Positions 46,409 to 57,891 of a DNA stretch of 64,000 bases are shown piece after piece; positions within the stretch are counted from its first letter, which is position 1; each line of letters opens with the position of its first letter. The notes under the pieces are model-generated. The model was given only the letters and a program-made list of their open reading frames with translations. It ran no database searches and was not told the DNA's origin. Where the stretch lies: contig NC_060233.1 of the NCBI RefSeq assembly GCF_021155775.2, positions 18,672,537 to 18,736,536 on the forward strand. The letters run 5' to 3'. This DNA is from Neodiprion pinetum (Eukaryota > Arthropoda > Insecta > Hymenoptera > Diprionidae). Made by a program: the position numbers and the translations under genes.

Positions 46409-49040
46409 TTACTTTTTCTTACGCGCGGCCTTCTGGGCTTCGATGATTTGAGGGGGTTCGCGGATTGAGAGTTGTCGGGCGCGTCTAGAATCTACGATCT
46501 CGGGTAATAAACAAAAGTGAAAGAAATCTGCTAATTTATTCTCCATTTTTTCGGTCCAGAATTTATCGTCACGTTTTATTTTATCAAAAATCAATCCCTT
46601 TGGCGTCCAAACTATAAAATAGCACCACTTCCTATTTGTAATGTGTAGAAGACCTTGGACCTGATACATGTAATTATGAGAAAGATCTAACTTTGGTTTT
46701 CCATCGATTATTTTCATGAATTTAATTTTCTTTGACTCTATGCCCTCCATTGGAGTCAACTCTTTTGCCGATGCTGGACACTTGACTTCTACGACCGCGT
46801 CTTTACCTATAAGCCCATCCGGCGATGCCGCAAGGAAGGGTAACGCCTTGTCCACCACTAGACCACTGCTATCAACAGTAACAGAATGTTCGGCAGCGAA
46901 CTGACCTATTGCTATGGGCTCTTTTTCTGTGCCCCACCTTGTATTTGAATTTCCATGGAAATCGCCGTAGCGGATGCGTTCTACTAATTTAGCACAAGAT
47001 GTTCGTGGCCTTCGCTTACAAATTTCACCGAAAATTGAGGCAGTCAAACGCTTTCTTCTCTGTTCGTACCATGCGATTGACGAACTCTGCCCCATTGTTT
47101 GTCGCTCGATTTCCAATAGGTCCTCCGAATACAAGCTCTGCACGAATGTCCTTTGAGCAGACGCCAATTCATCCACCGACATGTCTGATTGCCGTGGACA
47201 AGCAGCATCTGGGCCATAGTCGGCGTCAGCGATCTGGGTCACGAAAGTTTTTTTGCTACCCTTAAAACCCTTTTTTCTAATTTTTATTGACCCCGTCTTA
47301 TTTTCGCAATATTTTTTCGTGAATTTACCCACCCTTCCTGTCAATTTTTCCTGCACTAATACATGAAATTGTCCACCGGCATTCATTCTCATTACGGCAG
47401 AATCGCACCGAGCTCCATATGAATCGCGCAGGGCAAAGTTGACTCTTTTGCCACCTATAGCCTTGGCAACGTGTGAGTTGTATAACTCAGCTACGTTGTT
47501 ATCCACGTCCCATATGAGGCTCGATGCATGCTCAATGAGTCGATACATTGCCGATTGAATCTCTTGGAAGACACCAGTCAATTTCATATCCTCGACCAGG
47601 TTAACTTCCCCTGGTTTGGGGTTACCGTCACAGAAGTAACCTCTCTCCGCACATGATCCATGTTCCCCGAAAACATGGTTCGGACTGTTTTTAATATCTT
47701 TGCGCAAATCCTCGACTCGAACGTAAAGTGGCTGATCAACTTGCCCTTTCCTGTAGCGAATTGCGGAAGTTACGGCATATCGTAGTCGCCTCAAGTTTTT
47801 GCGCAAATTATTACGTAGGATCACAGTACCAACCTTACGGTTGGTACAGAGATCCCGAAGTCGAGTTCCATAGACGCGGAGAACATGGTTGCGGCATTCA
47901 ATTTTTTTGACAAGTGCTTCCGGTCCATACGGAAGCGCATCGATAAGTTTTCGGTGAACACTACTATCCCCATCCCCAATTAATTTATCGTATTTAATAC
48001 CGTGCATTTCTACGCTACACTTAAAACCCTCGACGATAATGTCTGACTCCATCGCGGTACTAGAACCCGTCCAATTTTTCACACATTTATGTTCGCCTAC
48101 AGATGCCTCGGTATCACCCCGCTTCCTATCACACGTTGAACAATATTTATTTCTTACCCCAATGAATAAAACTTTTCTGGTTTTGAATCCCACTATTACT
48201 GCTACACCTGATAGAGAGTCATATTTTGTCCTATACGATCTTTTTGCCCAAGACCCATCGGCGACAACCGCTATGCAAGGGTACCCGTCCTCGTCAACGT
48301 CACCCGCCTCACGGGCCAACCTAGCTTCTTCCCTACCTGCCTCTAGCATTTGCTCCCGTGAAATGTCGTGATACGTATCGCTAACTATCCTATGAAATTT
48401 TTTCCAAGTCTCTTTAGCCATACATGGCATATCTACCGATGCACTAATCTCTGCGAGTTGAGAAAAACCACCACCTGTGGACACTACACCGGATACTATA
48501 GCTGCATTGACGCTTGAGGAACCTGAACTAGAATTCTCTGACGTTATTGATTTGACTAAATTACACATACTACATTTGAAGGTGATGGTGGTAATGAATC
48601 CTGTCCGGCTTTCGGATATTGGACACATGTCTGCAAAAGTACAATCAAAAGGGGAGTGACGACCAATTTTTGTAATGCTATCTAAAAAATGCCTAATGTC
48701 TACTATTCTTCTCCCAGTCAACTCCAATGGGGGACTTGGTTCGGCCTTGGCATTACCGACTACAAGCAAATTTGAATTCATGTCTTCGACAACATTACTT
48801 TCGGTCGCAGGCTGGATACTCACGAAATCCTCCGCGGTGTTGTACTCAGTCGTCTCGTCGTCGTTTCTCGCGTTCTGTATCGGAGATTCAGGCATTGTCT
48901 CCGAGCAAAACAAATCGGTATCCTGAAATTCGTCGGCAAGTACGACCTCATTAAACGGAGCAACATCTTCTGTTACCTCTTCCGCTGAAGTCATTACTTC
49001 GCGAACCATTTCTCCGTCGTTTTGTTGGCTCGCAGCAATT
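46409..49040 (-). CDS. Mutator-like DDE transposase fused to YqaJ-type nuclease, exon 2
   Basis: The open frame is 46409-49171, but the acceptor TTTACGTGTAG (ending at 49041) places the true exon start at 49040. Joined to exon 1 the product is about 905 aa (positions below = spliced). An acidic N-terminal segment precedes GRRIVDIRHF at about 138 and a CxxC at about 185. The transposase core has D290 in VVADGSW, a CX2C...HXC knuckle (C329, C332, H346, C348), GDGDSS with D385/D387, and E547 in VAELYNS, giving a DDE set in the order typical of Mutator/hAT-type RNase H folds. The C-terminal third is a YqaJ-like PD-(D/E)XK nuclease: WYEQRRKRLTAS at about 686, GTEKE at about 732, SPDG with D770, VEVKCP with E780 and K782, YQVQG at about 821. 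All key residues are present and there are no stops, so the gene looks intact. A basic tail (AARKKK) may aid nuclear import. Confidence 0.9.
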
Positions 49041-50910
49041 CTACACGTAAAAAAATTTGGCAATGCATGGACGCGAGAAAAAAATTTTAGCAATAAATTA
49101 TAATGACCACAAATATAATCAGTAACCAAAATGACCAGGTCCCAGGAGACGGTGGATCGAAGAATGCCCAAATTTGCCGCGCAACGATAATTAGGGAATA
49201 GCAGATCAGGAATACTTTCACAGTATCACTGTTATATAATATATATATAGTAAATCTTATCGTCTTGTCATTTTTTTTTTTTTTTCATTTAGTGGCACTT
49301 GTCGGGTCTTTTTAAAACAAGCACAAGAAAATACAAGTCGAGCCATATCAATGTTGTAATGGCAATATCGAAATGGGCCCGCCAAGTATCACGCACTGCA
49401 ATTTTTTTTTTCTTCTCAATTTCAATTTTGGTTTCAATTTTTTTTTTTTGTCATCATCAGTTATAGTATATCAAAATCATCATTGGTGTCTAAATAAATT
49501 ATACTTGGCAGTAGTATCTGATTTGATAACAGTTTTGTGGGGTGGCTGTTTTGTAGGTAATGTATGCATGTATAATTACCCCAGAAGTACGTCAAGTTTA
49601 TTTCTAAAAACAAAACGCGCGTATTTTAGTGGCCTAATACGTACGCGCCGTATTTACTTTGTATGGAAAATTCTGCCAGATACATTGTAATTTTACATCT
49701 CTAGATACCAGGTTCGATTCCTGGCTCTGTCGTTAATTTTTCGAAATCACCAGTTTTTCAAATTCATATCTCCCAACAATGAATTTTCTCGTAACTAATG
49801 ATACTGCACATCCGCATATCATTTATTTAACCGCTTTGACCGTCTTGCGTGTGCTTCCCATCGGAAGCGTAAGATTCCAACATGTAAACATTAGACGGGG
49901 CCAAAAAAATTGACTATTTTTTTTTTTGAAAAATATATTGAGAATATCATTCAGTATGGCAAAAAAAAAATTTCATGAAATTTTAAGCCCTTAATATTAA
50001 CTTTAAGAGGTCTATCATCGCTATTTTTGATTTTTAGTAATAATTTGATGTTTTACGTCAGAACTGTCGAAATATTGAAGTGAAAAAATTTATGTTCACT
50101 TATCCCTTTATAAAATTAAATTCCCTACAAAAAAGGTCTGATTATAGATTTTTGTCAGACAAGCCGTTTCCGAGTAATTAAGCTTAATAAATTGATATAA
50201 TTTCTCAATTTGACTTTTTTAATTTGGAATTTCGTGACTAACGAATCAATGAATGTATAAAAAAGATCATGACAGATTCTTAAAGGAAATTGATTGTTCT
50301 ACAAAAAAGATCTCTTAATATTTTTGCCTCAATTTAATTTTTCAAAAGTTATTCTCAATTAAAGTTAATATTAAGGGCTTAAAATTTCATGAAATTTTTT
50401 TTTTGCCATACTGAATGATATTCTCAATATATTTTTCAAAAAAAAAAAAATAGTTAATTTTTTTGGCCCAGTCTAGTAAACATTCATCTTCATACATTCT
50501 TAGATCGGGTGCTCAAGAAACGAAAACTTTCTATTTATTGTAATTTTACCTTGGATACTTGGGTAGTCACAATAAGTGATCAGAATATTCCTTATGATCG
50601 ACAAAGTGTAAACACTAATGCAAATAGCCGAATAGTGATTTCGATCATTTAACCTGAACACGTAACAAATTGATGACACATTTTAGCGACTAATGCAAAC
50701 CGGGCTAGTACCACACGTCACAACGCATTCTAGTTTATGTTTTCATACGTATAAAAAAACTTGAGAATGAATTTGTACTGCTATTATGAACAGCAATATC
50801 GGCTCTTGAAAGTACTTTCTTAGATCAAAGCCCTGCGATTGTTCGTACTCATGTGATTGAATCTCGAAGTCAGAGAGGGTGCGACATCAATCATATAAAT
50901 AATTCAATTT
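49041..50910 (-). other. Intron of the transposase gene (1.87 kb)
   Basis: Donor GTAAATTG at 50912-50905 (minus strand; GT at 50912-50911) and acceptor TTTACGTGTAG at 49041. It contains the second hAT MITE (49892-50475) and a T-arm-like sequence CCAGGTTCGATTCCTGG at about 49708-49724, which looks like a tRNA 3' half, with no convincing A box upstream. Confidence 0.75.
49892..50475. mobile_element. hAT-type MITE, copy 2 (584 bp, 8-bp TSD)
   Basis: The ends are TAGACGGGGCC and, reversed, TAGACTGGGCC, the same family as 4084-4549. GTAAACAT flanks both sides perfectly (49884-49891 and 50476-50483) and fits nTnnnnAn. The arms pair through a CATTCAGTATGGCAAAAAAAA block and the AAGCCCTTAATATTAACTTTAA region. 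It inserted into the transposase intron, so it is younger than the host transposon. Confidence 0.9.
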
Positions 50911-50912
50911 AC

Positions 50913-50998
50913 CTCATTTTTTCCCGAAATTTAGCCAAACTCTTTATGCCGGGTACTTTCTTCTTCTTCACAGACAGATTCCTTCTCTTCTTAGCCAT
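50913..50998 (-). CDS. Transposase/YqaJ gene, exon 1 (N-terminus)
   Basis: ATG at 50998 reads MAKKRRNLSVKKKKVPGIKS and ends LAKFREKM plus two bases, followed by the donor GTAAATTG. The 86-nt exon leaves two bases (AG) that combine with the first base of exon 2 to give Arg, exactly in the frame of the 46409-49040 exon. The strongly basic N-terminus suggests a nuclear-localisation or DNA-contact role. This start is preferred over the ATG at 49171, which would place a hydrophobic intron-derived segment at the N-terminus. Confidence 0.82.
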
Positions 50999-51233
50999 CG
51001 CGGGAATAAATACTGACTCGAAATAATAAAAAACACGGTAGAAAAACACAAGCAAAAATAAAAGCGCGGAACACTATCCACGTGCCGAGCGATGAGGATT
51101 CGAACGAGGGGAATTGTAGTGGGGGGGTTTGAGTCTACTCTCTTCGCCTGTAATTCGCATGGTCGCCGGCCAACGCGGTCGTGGCGCTAGCAGCCGCCCG
51201 CCTTTGGCGCGAAAAATTTGCTGTTTTATGCTT

Positions 51234-51527
51234 CGTGATTTTCCTTCTCATTTCTTCATTTTTGAAGATAATTAGGTTCTTAGGGGGTCATTTTGAAGAT
51301 AAAGAATGGATCTGTGTCGCCGTTTTCGCCGAATTTCGAAAAAAAATTCACTGTCCGCTGTGTCTCACTTCAAAGATAACGTACTTTCAAGTACGTTTTT
51401 CGCAAATCTGAGAGCGAAATCGAAAATTCGGCAAAAACGGCGACACAGATCTATTCTTTATCTTCAAAATGACCCCCTAAGAACCTAATTATCTTCAAAA
51501 ATGAGGAAATGAGAAGGAAAATCGTGA
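51234..51527. mobile_element. Palindromic MITE near the right end of the transposon
   Basis: Arms of about 130 bp: GATTTTCCTTCTCATTTC, TTGAAGATAATTAGGTTCTT and GGCGACACAGATC-type blocks occur on both sides in inverted order around a loop at about 51360-51400. No target duplication resolved. Confidence 0.75.
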
Positions 51528-51559
51528 GTCTCTGTTCGCGCGCGCTCGTCGAGGCATAG

Positions 51560-51736
51560 GCAACGCCCTTAATGTGCTCCTGAAAGGGTTAAATGGAAAA
51601 ATTCACCCTCTTACAGGCAGGGGTTAGAATTGAGATGAAAATCTGAAAAAATTGCAGAATTATTTTTGAATTATTTGGCACTAATTTGGGAGGTGAGCCG
51701 GTCAACATTCGAAAATGACCTTTTTAAGAACCACCC
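51560..51736 (-). repeat. Right terminal inverted repeat of the 7.5-kb transposon
   Basis: Inverted counterpart of 44254-44429. It is also the region most similar to the right end of the MITE at 21342-21976. Confidence 0.78.
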
Positions 51737-51914
51737 TAAGATTATTAAATATAATGAAAAATCAAGTTAGGCAGATGTACGTTAGAACGGGAGTGGTCAG
51801 TCAGTCCCTAAATATGTATGAAAAATAAGAAAAGGAAAACTGATTTGTAAAATCTGAAAATCTTTGTTCGGGTAGTATATATATAATAAGAAATACAAAA
51901 AAATAGACAGTTAA

Positions 51915-52808
51915 GGGATCGTCTCAGTGTGAAATTTTCAAAAAATTGTTTTTTTTTTTTTTGCATTATCGTATAGTATACACTGTTCCAAACATTCTCT
52001 CAAATTTTTAAATCGAAATTCAAATTATTACGGTCGCTACAGCGTTTCTTGTAGAAAGGGAACGGTTTCTCTACCTGCGCGTGTACTAAGGTGCTTAGGT
52101 TCTATAACCTTGCAGAATAAACTGTCCAAGCATTTCAGTTCGTTTTTGACATCCACCACGGATAGACGTACGAGAGAAACCCACAAGAAAAAAATCAAGA
52201 CCTGGCATCGCCGATTGATCGTAAGTAAACGATTTATATAAACTTTTCCAACTTCAATCTTTAAACGCGTTTTTCTCAGAATGGTGTTTTTCAAAACGGT
52301 TTCCACTCTCAAAGGAAGAGTTTTAAAGATACCTAGTTCCAATTTCGGGAGAACATTTTAAACGTCATTCTTTATCGCGCTATGGAAGCTTTTTTTTTTT
52401 TTTGAAAACTTCCTATTTTTTTTTACGAAAAACTGTCGAAAAAAAGGGCCACATTCGACACTTTTTGTTCAAACCGCCGCCATTTTGTCAAATTTGAAAA
52501 AAAAAAAACCCCTCCATAGCGCGATAGCGACTTTCCTATAGATCAATAATCTTTTTGAAATTTTTTTTTCAGATCAAAATTGCGGCCGTCATCGTGGAAA
52601 CCGTGCAGCACCTTTTTTTTCACGTGAAATTACAACAATTTATACAACAATGATGCACTCAATAAATAAACTTTAAAAAAATCATTTTGTATTCTTCATA
52701 AACGTATTTATTTATAAAAAAAAACCGGACCGATTAGTTTATTTGAACATTAAAAAAAAAATTCGCGAAAATCAGTGATTTTTCGGAGGGTCACACTGAG
52801 ACGATCCC
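51915..52808. mobile_element. TTAA-flanked non-autonomous element (894 bp)
   Basis: TTAA at 51911-51914 and 52809-52812. The ends GGGATCGTCTCAGTGTGA and its inverse are perfect 18-bp inverted repeats. The TTAA duplication with GGG...CCC ends suits a piggyBac- or Kolobok-mobilised element. The interior has no transposase, only a 101-codon frame without a domain. A short inverted pair around TATCGCGCTATGGA occurs at about 52373 and 52505. Confidence 0.85.
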
Positions 52809-52812
52809 TTAA

Positions 52813-54057
52813 TCATCAGATAGGACAGCGCTTGCAAGTCAGTAAACAGCAAGTGAAAATATCAATAACTAGCAAGTGAAAGTATCACGTGTGTGATTGA
52901 CGCAGCGGGAAATACTCGTTCTTGCCTTCGTTTTTATTCAATCTTTTTTTGTTTTGACGTTCAATACATAATATTGTAATGACCTGTTATTCATCCCCGA
53001 GTGGTAAGGAATAGATTATTCGGCTTCGCTTTTACGTTTTAGGAGAACCAGAAGTTAGAATGAGGGTTGGATAACTTTAGGTATGTTTAGAATATCAATT
53101 AATGTGTTTACTGTAATAAAATTGATGGAACAGTAGAAACGAAGTGTGCAGTTCAGAGGGTGGGTGAGAAATTTCTTGGGATGAGTAGAATGAAGCGTTG
53201 CGTTGGCGTGTGCGGAGAGCAGAGTGCGGGATCACGGTTCTGGGAATGGAAAGCGATAGTCAGGTGAAATGGGAAGTATTAGATATTAGACTGAGCACGC
53301 AACAATATATTTACTAACTGCGGTACAAAATAGGACTGAATTATTTATAATAATATATAATATATAAGGGGTCATTCAACAAATACGTTCGCTTTTTGGA
53401 TGGAGGGAGGGGTGGGTGGTATGACGTTCGGTTTTTTTTGTCTAGAATTCGCAGTTTGGTAGGAGAATTTCGTAGAGAAAGAAATAAAGGGCTGCCTATC
53501 TTTTTTCATTGCCAAGCAACAAAATCCTGTCCTTTATTAAAAGTTTGCATTTTGAATACTTTGAATACGTTTTTATGGACAATAGATCGAATTATCAATC
53601 AATACACCAAAAAAGGGGGCAAAGGGGGGGATATATATGTGACGCATTATTGGGGGGGGGGTTAAACGAATAATTGTTGCACAGTTGAGGTCGGGGTCTA
53701 CAATCGCCTACACAACAAACGCATGTTTTCAACGACCCTAAAAATAGATATAAGTACTTTAAAGTAAAGATAGGTATAGATTTATGAATGTTTATTATAA
53801 AAAATACTAGGAAATTTGAGTATGCAAGAAATTTTATGAATACAAAATATAAAATATTTGAGATAGAAACGGATTCTCAACCTTCCTTATCATGATGGCG
53901 GAACTTTTTCGGTGTCGTAAGTCAAACAATGAAAACTTCAAATCACGTTAAAGCGTGACGTTTAAACCCTTTTAGGGAGGTCCTCAAACTGAAAGAGTTT
54001 CATTGACATGAACAAATGTTTTTCAGTTCCACGTAAAAGGTGGAACTCACAATCATA
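52813..54057. other. Intergenic DNA with a degraded GGGTCATTC repeat end
   Basis: GGGGTCATTCAACAAATACG at 53369 and a GGGGGGGGGTTAAACGAATA segment near 53652-53672 look like decayed ends of an element. The 89-codon frame between them has no domain. Nothing else recognised. Confidence 0.4.
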
Positions 54058-54062
54058 TATAT

Positions 54063-55722
54063 GGGTCATTCCACCAATTATTGAGTGAAGTTGTGCCGGG
54101 GGGTCTAAACTTTACATAACAAAAATTTTTATTGAAAAGTACATAACAAAGAGAGCTTTCATGATTTTTTTCAAATTTTTTCGTCGAACCCTTTCGAAGA
54201 TACAGTAGATCGAAAATTGCAAGATTTGCAATTCTTGACTTTAGATATTAAAAATATCAACCCCTTGTAAAATTTCTAAAAATAAATGAAATTATGGTTT
54301 TTGTGTAAAAAAGTCGCAGCTTTCTGAAAAAAATATTTTCAATTTCCTCCAGTGTCGGGAAAACCCTGAAAAATGAGGTCAAAAACTAAAAAACGCTTTT
54401 TCTACCAATGTATCATTTTTTTTATATTTCTTAAAATATTTTTTTCGAAAAGTTAAGACTTTTTTACATGGAAAATGTATTTTTTTATTTTGGGATTATT
54501 TAAAAATAAACCATAGCAAAATGAAGTTGAAAGTTCTGTGATGAATTGCCGATCTGTATTGTGCCGCTGTCACGGTCGTCGCACGAACTATCTAATGTAG
54601 TTTGAAAATGTCTGTACAAAACATGATATTCAGCGATTTTATAGTAAATATATATGTTCAAAGTATGAAGTGGGTAAGAAATAAAAATTATTACACAAAA
54701 GAGTTATAACAAGGGTCAAATCTTTATTATTTGAACTCTTTTTGTCACTGTTGACATAGAAACATTTCTTACAGTAGCAGAACCACGATTCTCGGCGTCA
54801 GGGATAATACAATGCATAGATTGCGTCTTTTTTACAGCTACAGCATTTGCAAATCTTGAATTTAGCTGTGCTTCGTATTTTTCATTTGAAATGAAAGTGG
54901 AATCAACGTTTTTAAATGACTCACGTGCCCAGTCATACAATGCCAAGGAAGATAAAATTTCGTTTCTCGTGCCCATTTGAAGAGATACCCTTGCAGCGAG
55001 ACGTTTGATCGTGCCTGCTAACCCATCACATGGTCCTTTACCATGGGATGTAACAATGAAATGCCATTCTGCCTTTAGCCGAAAATCATTTACGTGGTAG
55101 CACAAATTGATGAATGCCGATTTGTTCTTGAACTGTTGTGGTGCTACATCCGAAAAATAATATATCTTTGAAACATTCTGGAATTTTTGTTAATAATTAT
55201 CGTGCGACGACCGTGACGGCGGCACAATACAGATCGGCAATTCATCACAGAACTTTCAACTTTATTTTGCGATGGTTTATTTTTAAATAACCCCAAAATA
55301 AAAAAATACATTTTCCATGTAAAAAAGTCTGAACTTTTCGAAAAAAAAATATTTTAAAAAATATAAAAAATGATACATTGGTAGAAAAAGCGTTGTTTAG
55401 TTTATGACCTCATTTTTCAGGGTTTTCCCGACACTGGAGGAAATTGAAAATATTTTTTTCAGAAAGCTGAGACTTTTTTACACCAAAACCATAATTTCAT
55501 TTATTTTTAGAAATTTTACAAGGGGTTGATATTTTTAATATCTGAAGTCAAGAATTGCAAATCTTGCAATTTTCGATCCACTGTATCTTCGAAAGGGTTC
55601 GACGAAAAAATTTGAAAAAAATCATGAGAGCTCTCTTTGTTATGTACTTTTCAATCAAATTTTTATTATGTAAAGTTCAGACACCCCGGCACAACTTCAC
55701 TCAATAATTGGTGGAATGACCC
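54063..55722. mobile_element. 1.66-kb fold-back element carrying a transposase-like gene fragment
   Basis: GGGTCATTCCACCAATTATT and its inverse form the outer ends. Arms 54063-54585 and 55201-55722 are almost perfect inverted copies of about 520 bp, ending on the loop side in GTCACGGTCGTCGCACG and its inverse. The 615-bp loop carries the coding fragment at 54716-55189. Flanking ATATAT prevents clear definition of a target duplication. Confidence 0.88.
54716..55189 (-). pseudogene. Fragment of a transposon-associated protein (157 codons)
   Basis: The open minus-strand frame starts after a stop at 55190-55192. It reads KIYYFSDVAPQQFKNK near its N-terminal end, then FINLCYH, then EWHFIVTSHGKGPCDGLAGT and IKRLAARVSLQ. 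An FSD-xxx-QxKNK block followed by SHGKGPCDG and a KR pair is a pattern I associate with uncharacterised transposon-linked proteins in insects and cnidarians. I do not know its formal name. There is no initiator Met in frame before the conserved part, so it is an internal/C-terminal fragment captured in the loop of the fold-back element. Confidence 0.65.
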
Positions 55723-55738
55723 ATATATGTATATATAT

Positions 55739-56458
55739 AGAAACTTTGGCGGGAAGCGGACTATTTTAGAGTTAATATTAAGAGCTGAAATTTTTAGAGG
55801 ATTTTTTTTTATCGATTTGGAAGCTTTTGAGCCTCTGGGAGCATATAAATTCGAAAACACCCCTGTTAAGGGACACCCTAATATATATATATATATTAAT
55901 ATATATTAATATATATTCGATAATATTGACAATTTTATATAAATTAAAGTTTGAGCTTGAATAACTTTTGAACCAGTATACTTATCAAAAAATCGTAACA
56001 GATCTTTTTTATAGAGCGTCGAATTTCCTACAATATGTACTTTTCATTATTGTAGGTCAATTCGTTACCAACGTACACAATTTAAAAGAACAACACATAT
56101 TTTTTACATGTTATTTCCATAAGAAACTTTGGCGGGAAAGCAGACTATCTTAGAGTTAATATTAAGAGCTGAAATTTTTAGAGGATTTTTTTTTATCGAT
56201 TTGGACGCGTTTGAGCCCCTGGGAGCATACAAATTCGAAAACACCCATGTTAAGGGACACCCTAATATATATATATATTAGGGTTTTATGAATTATGAAT
56301 TTTATGAATTGTTTTATGAAGGGACACCCTAATATATATATATGTGTGTCCCTTAACATGGGTGTTTTCGAATTTGTATGCTCCCAGGGGCTCAAACGCG
56401 TCCAAATCGATAAAAAAAAATCCTCTAAAAATTTCAGCTCTTAATATTAACTCTAAGA
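55739..56458. repeat. Three copies of a TAGGGTGTCCC-type terminal block
   Basis: Copies at 55739-55881 (+), 56122-56274 (+) and about 56346-56458 (inverted). The plus copies begin AGAAACTTTGGCGGGAA. All contain AGAGTTAATATTAAGAGCTG, a TTTTTAGAGGATTTTTTTTT run and TTAAGGGACACCCTA. The second and third meet head to head at their GGGACACCCTA ends. The conserved TAGGGTGTCCCTTAAC end resembles DNA-transposon termini. No gene lies between. Confidence 0.75.
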
Positions 56459-57891
56459 TATATATATAAGACTAAGAATAGGAAAGAAAGGAATAAAAAT
56501 GAAACAATACAATAGTGAGAAACCATCAAAACATTCATTCTCCAAATAAAGATGAACGCCTCTCAGCGGCTACTTACTTTGAATTTTACAAAGATGAAAT
56601 ATGAGTCTAACCGCAGAAACAAACAACTCATGTTCATGGACGCAACTCAAAGTCGTGAACTGTAACGACAAACATCTAGGTTAAGGTTTTCACATTCGCT
56701 GTAATTCGACCGAAATATAAAATCTATTAAGCCATTTTCTTACGAAAGAGGCAAGTGATGAATTATCTACTTGTCTAGACCTTAGACTCCATGTTTTTCA
56801 AGAGATTTCTACAAAATTGTAAAGAAGAACTTCTATTACAAGTAGTAACGGTCTGACCGGCGAGATCATGGCGGGATCAAGGAGGAACATTTATAGCCAG
56901 AGTTGTAAAACCAACACTCTACTCAACATAGCGTCAACTATAAAAAATCACGTCCATGGAGATGAGTTATTCTTGCGGTTACACTCATGCTATCCCTTTT
57001 TCTGATCTAGTAATCGGTATAGATAAAACACACAAACTATCAAATGTGATAGAATGTATAATAATTAGACCGAAAAATACATTTTACGGTCCCAAAATTA
57101 GCCACGCGTTTGGTATCGCATCTGTGGCACCAGTCCTAATAATGGCTTGACTGACCGTAGCGTATGAGTACACCACTACTGTAATCAAATATCGAGAAAC
57201 TAGTCTTCGTCATTTGATATGCTTTTCTTGGCTTCAAACTCTTGGACTATTAAGGTGTATTACTTGATTCTTATCGTGACTGGTAAATTAGTTACCAAAC
57301 AAAATGTATTTATTTAAAAACTGCAAGTTACGATACATTTATCGATACAGGTACTAATAAGACTCGCGGGGTTAAATGGACTCATTGACTATTTAAATTC
57401 GAAAGATTCATTATTAGAATCAAGAGAATTCGTTATTGTTACCACAGGCTCGAGTAGACCTATTGGAATTGTAACCAAGGAGTGTGGAGTGAAGTCCACA
57501 CGATGGCAGTTCCCTGATAAACAATTTTTTAAATCTCCACAAAAATATGGTCAAACTTTATAGCCGAGACTGAACTTGTTCGTAACGTCAGAGGCAATTC
57601 TAGATACCACCGTTCTTTGTAAGTAGGCGTGTAAAAACCCGTGGGCCCAACGTGTCACTAACGTGGGACCTTCCGTCTATTGAGTGGAAAGAAACGTGCA
57701 TCTGCTGAACATCTGCATGCACTAAGTGCATGAGTTTTCAATGCTTTGGCAAAATACGGAACAAGCCGTGATAATTCGAACTTGCTGCTGTAACCTTCGT
57801 CAAGTATGATTGTTTGGAACCGTAGTGTATAATCAATATTATGCAGGGCCAACAGATGTTCTGCGTGCGTGCGTGTGTTTCATAGCAGCTC
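56459..57891. other. Intergenic DNA, nothing recognised
   Basis: Only short frames without domains. Confidence 0.4.

Larger units (their letters stand above)
44254..51736 (-). mobile_element. Autonomous-type DNA transposon with Mutator-like transposase/YqaJ nuclease (7.5 kb)
   Basis: Flanked by TA on both sides (44252-44253, 51737-51738). The left terminus GGATGGTCCTCAAAAAGGTC and the right terminus, reversed, GGGTGGTTCTTAAAAAGGTC are inverted repeats. I count about 40 of 47 matches at the ends, and recognisable pairing continues for about 190 bp, including an AAGAGGGTGRATTT block and a CCCCTTCAGG block. Beyond that both ends share TTAAGGGCGTTGCCTA. The interior is a two-exon minus-strand gene. 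Four MITEs sit inside it (44430-44797, 45571-45692, 49892-50475, 51234-51527). The terminal pattern and YqaJ nuclease are reminiscent of ISL2EU-type elements, while the transposase domain is Mutator-like, so I leave the superfamily open. Confidence 0.8.

Noticed and set aside
46716..48954. Plus-strand ORFs of 60-110 codons within the transposase gene
   Set aside because: Antisense shadows of the 46409-49040 exon.
49700..49735. tRNA gene in the transposase intron
   Set aside because: Only a T-arm-like CCAGGTTCGATTCCTGG is present; no paired acceptor or D arm at the right distance.
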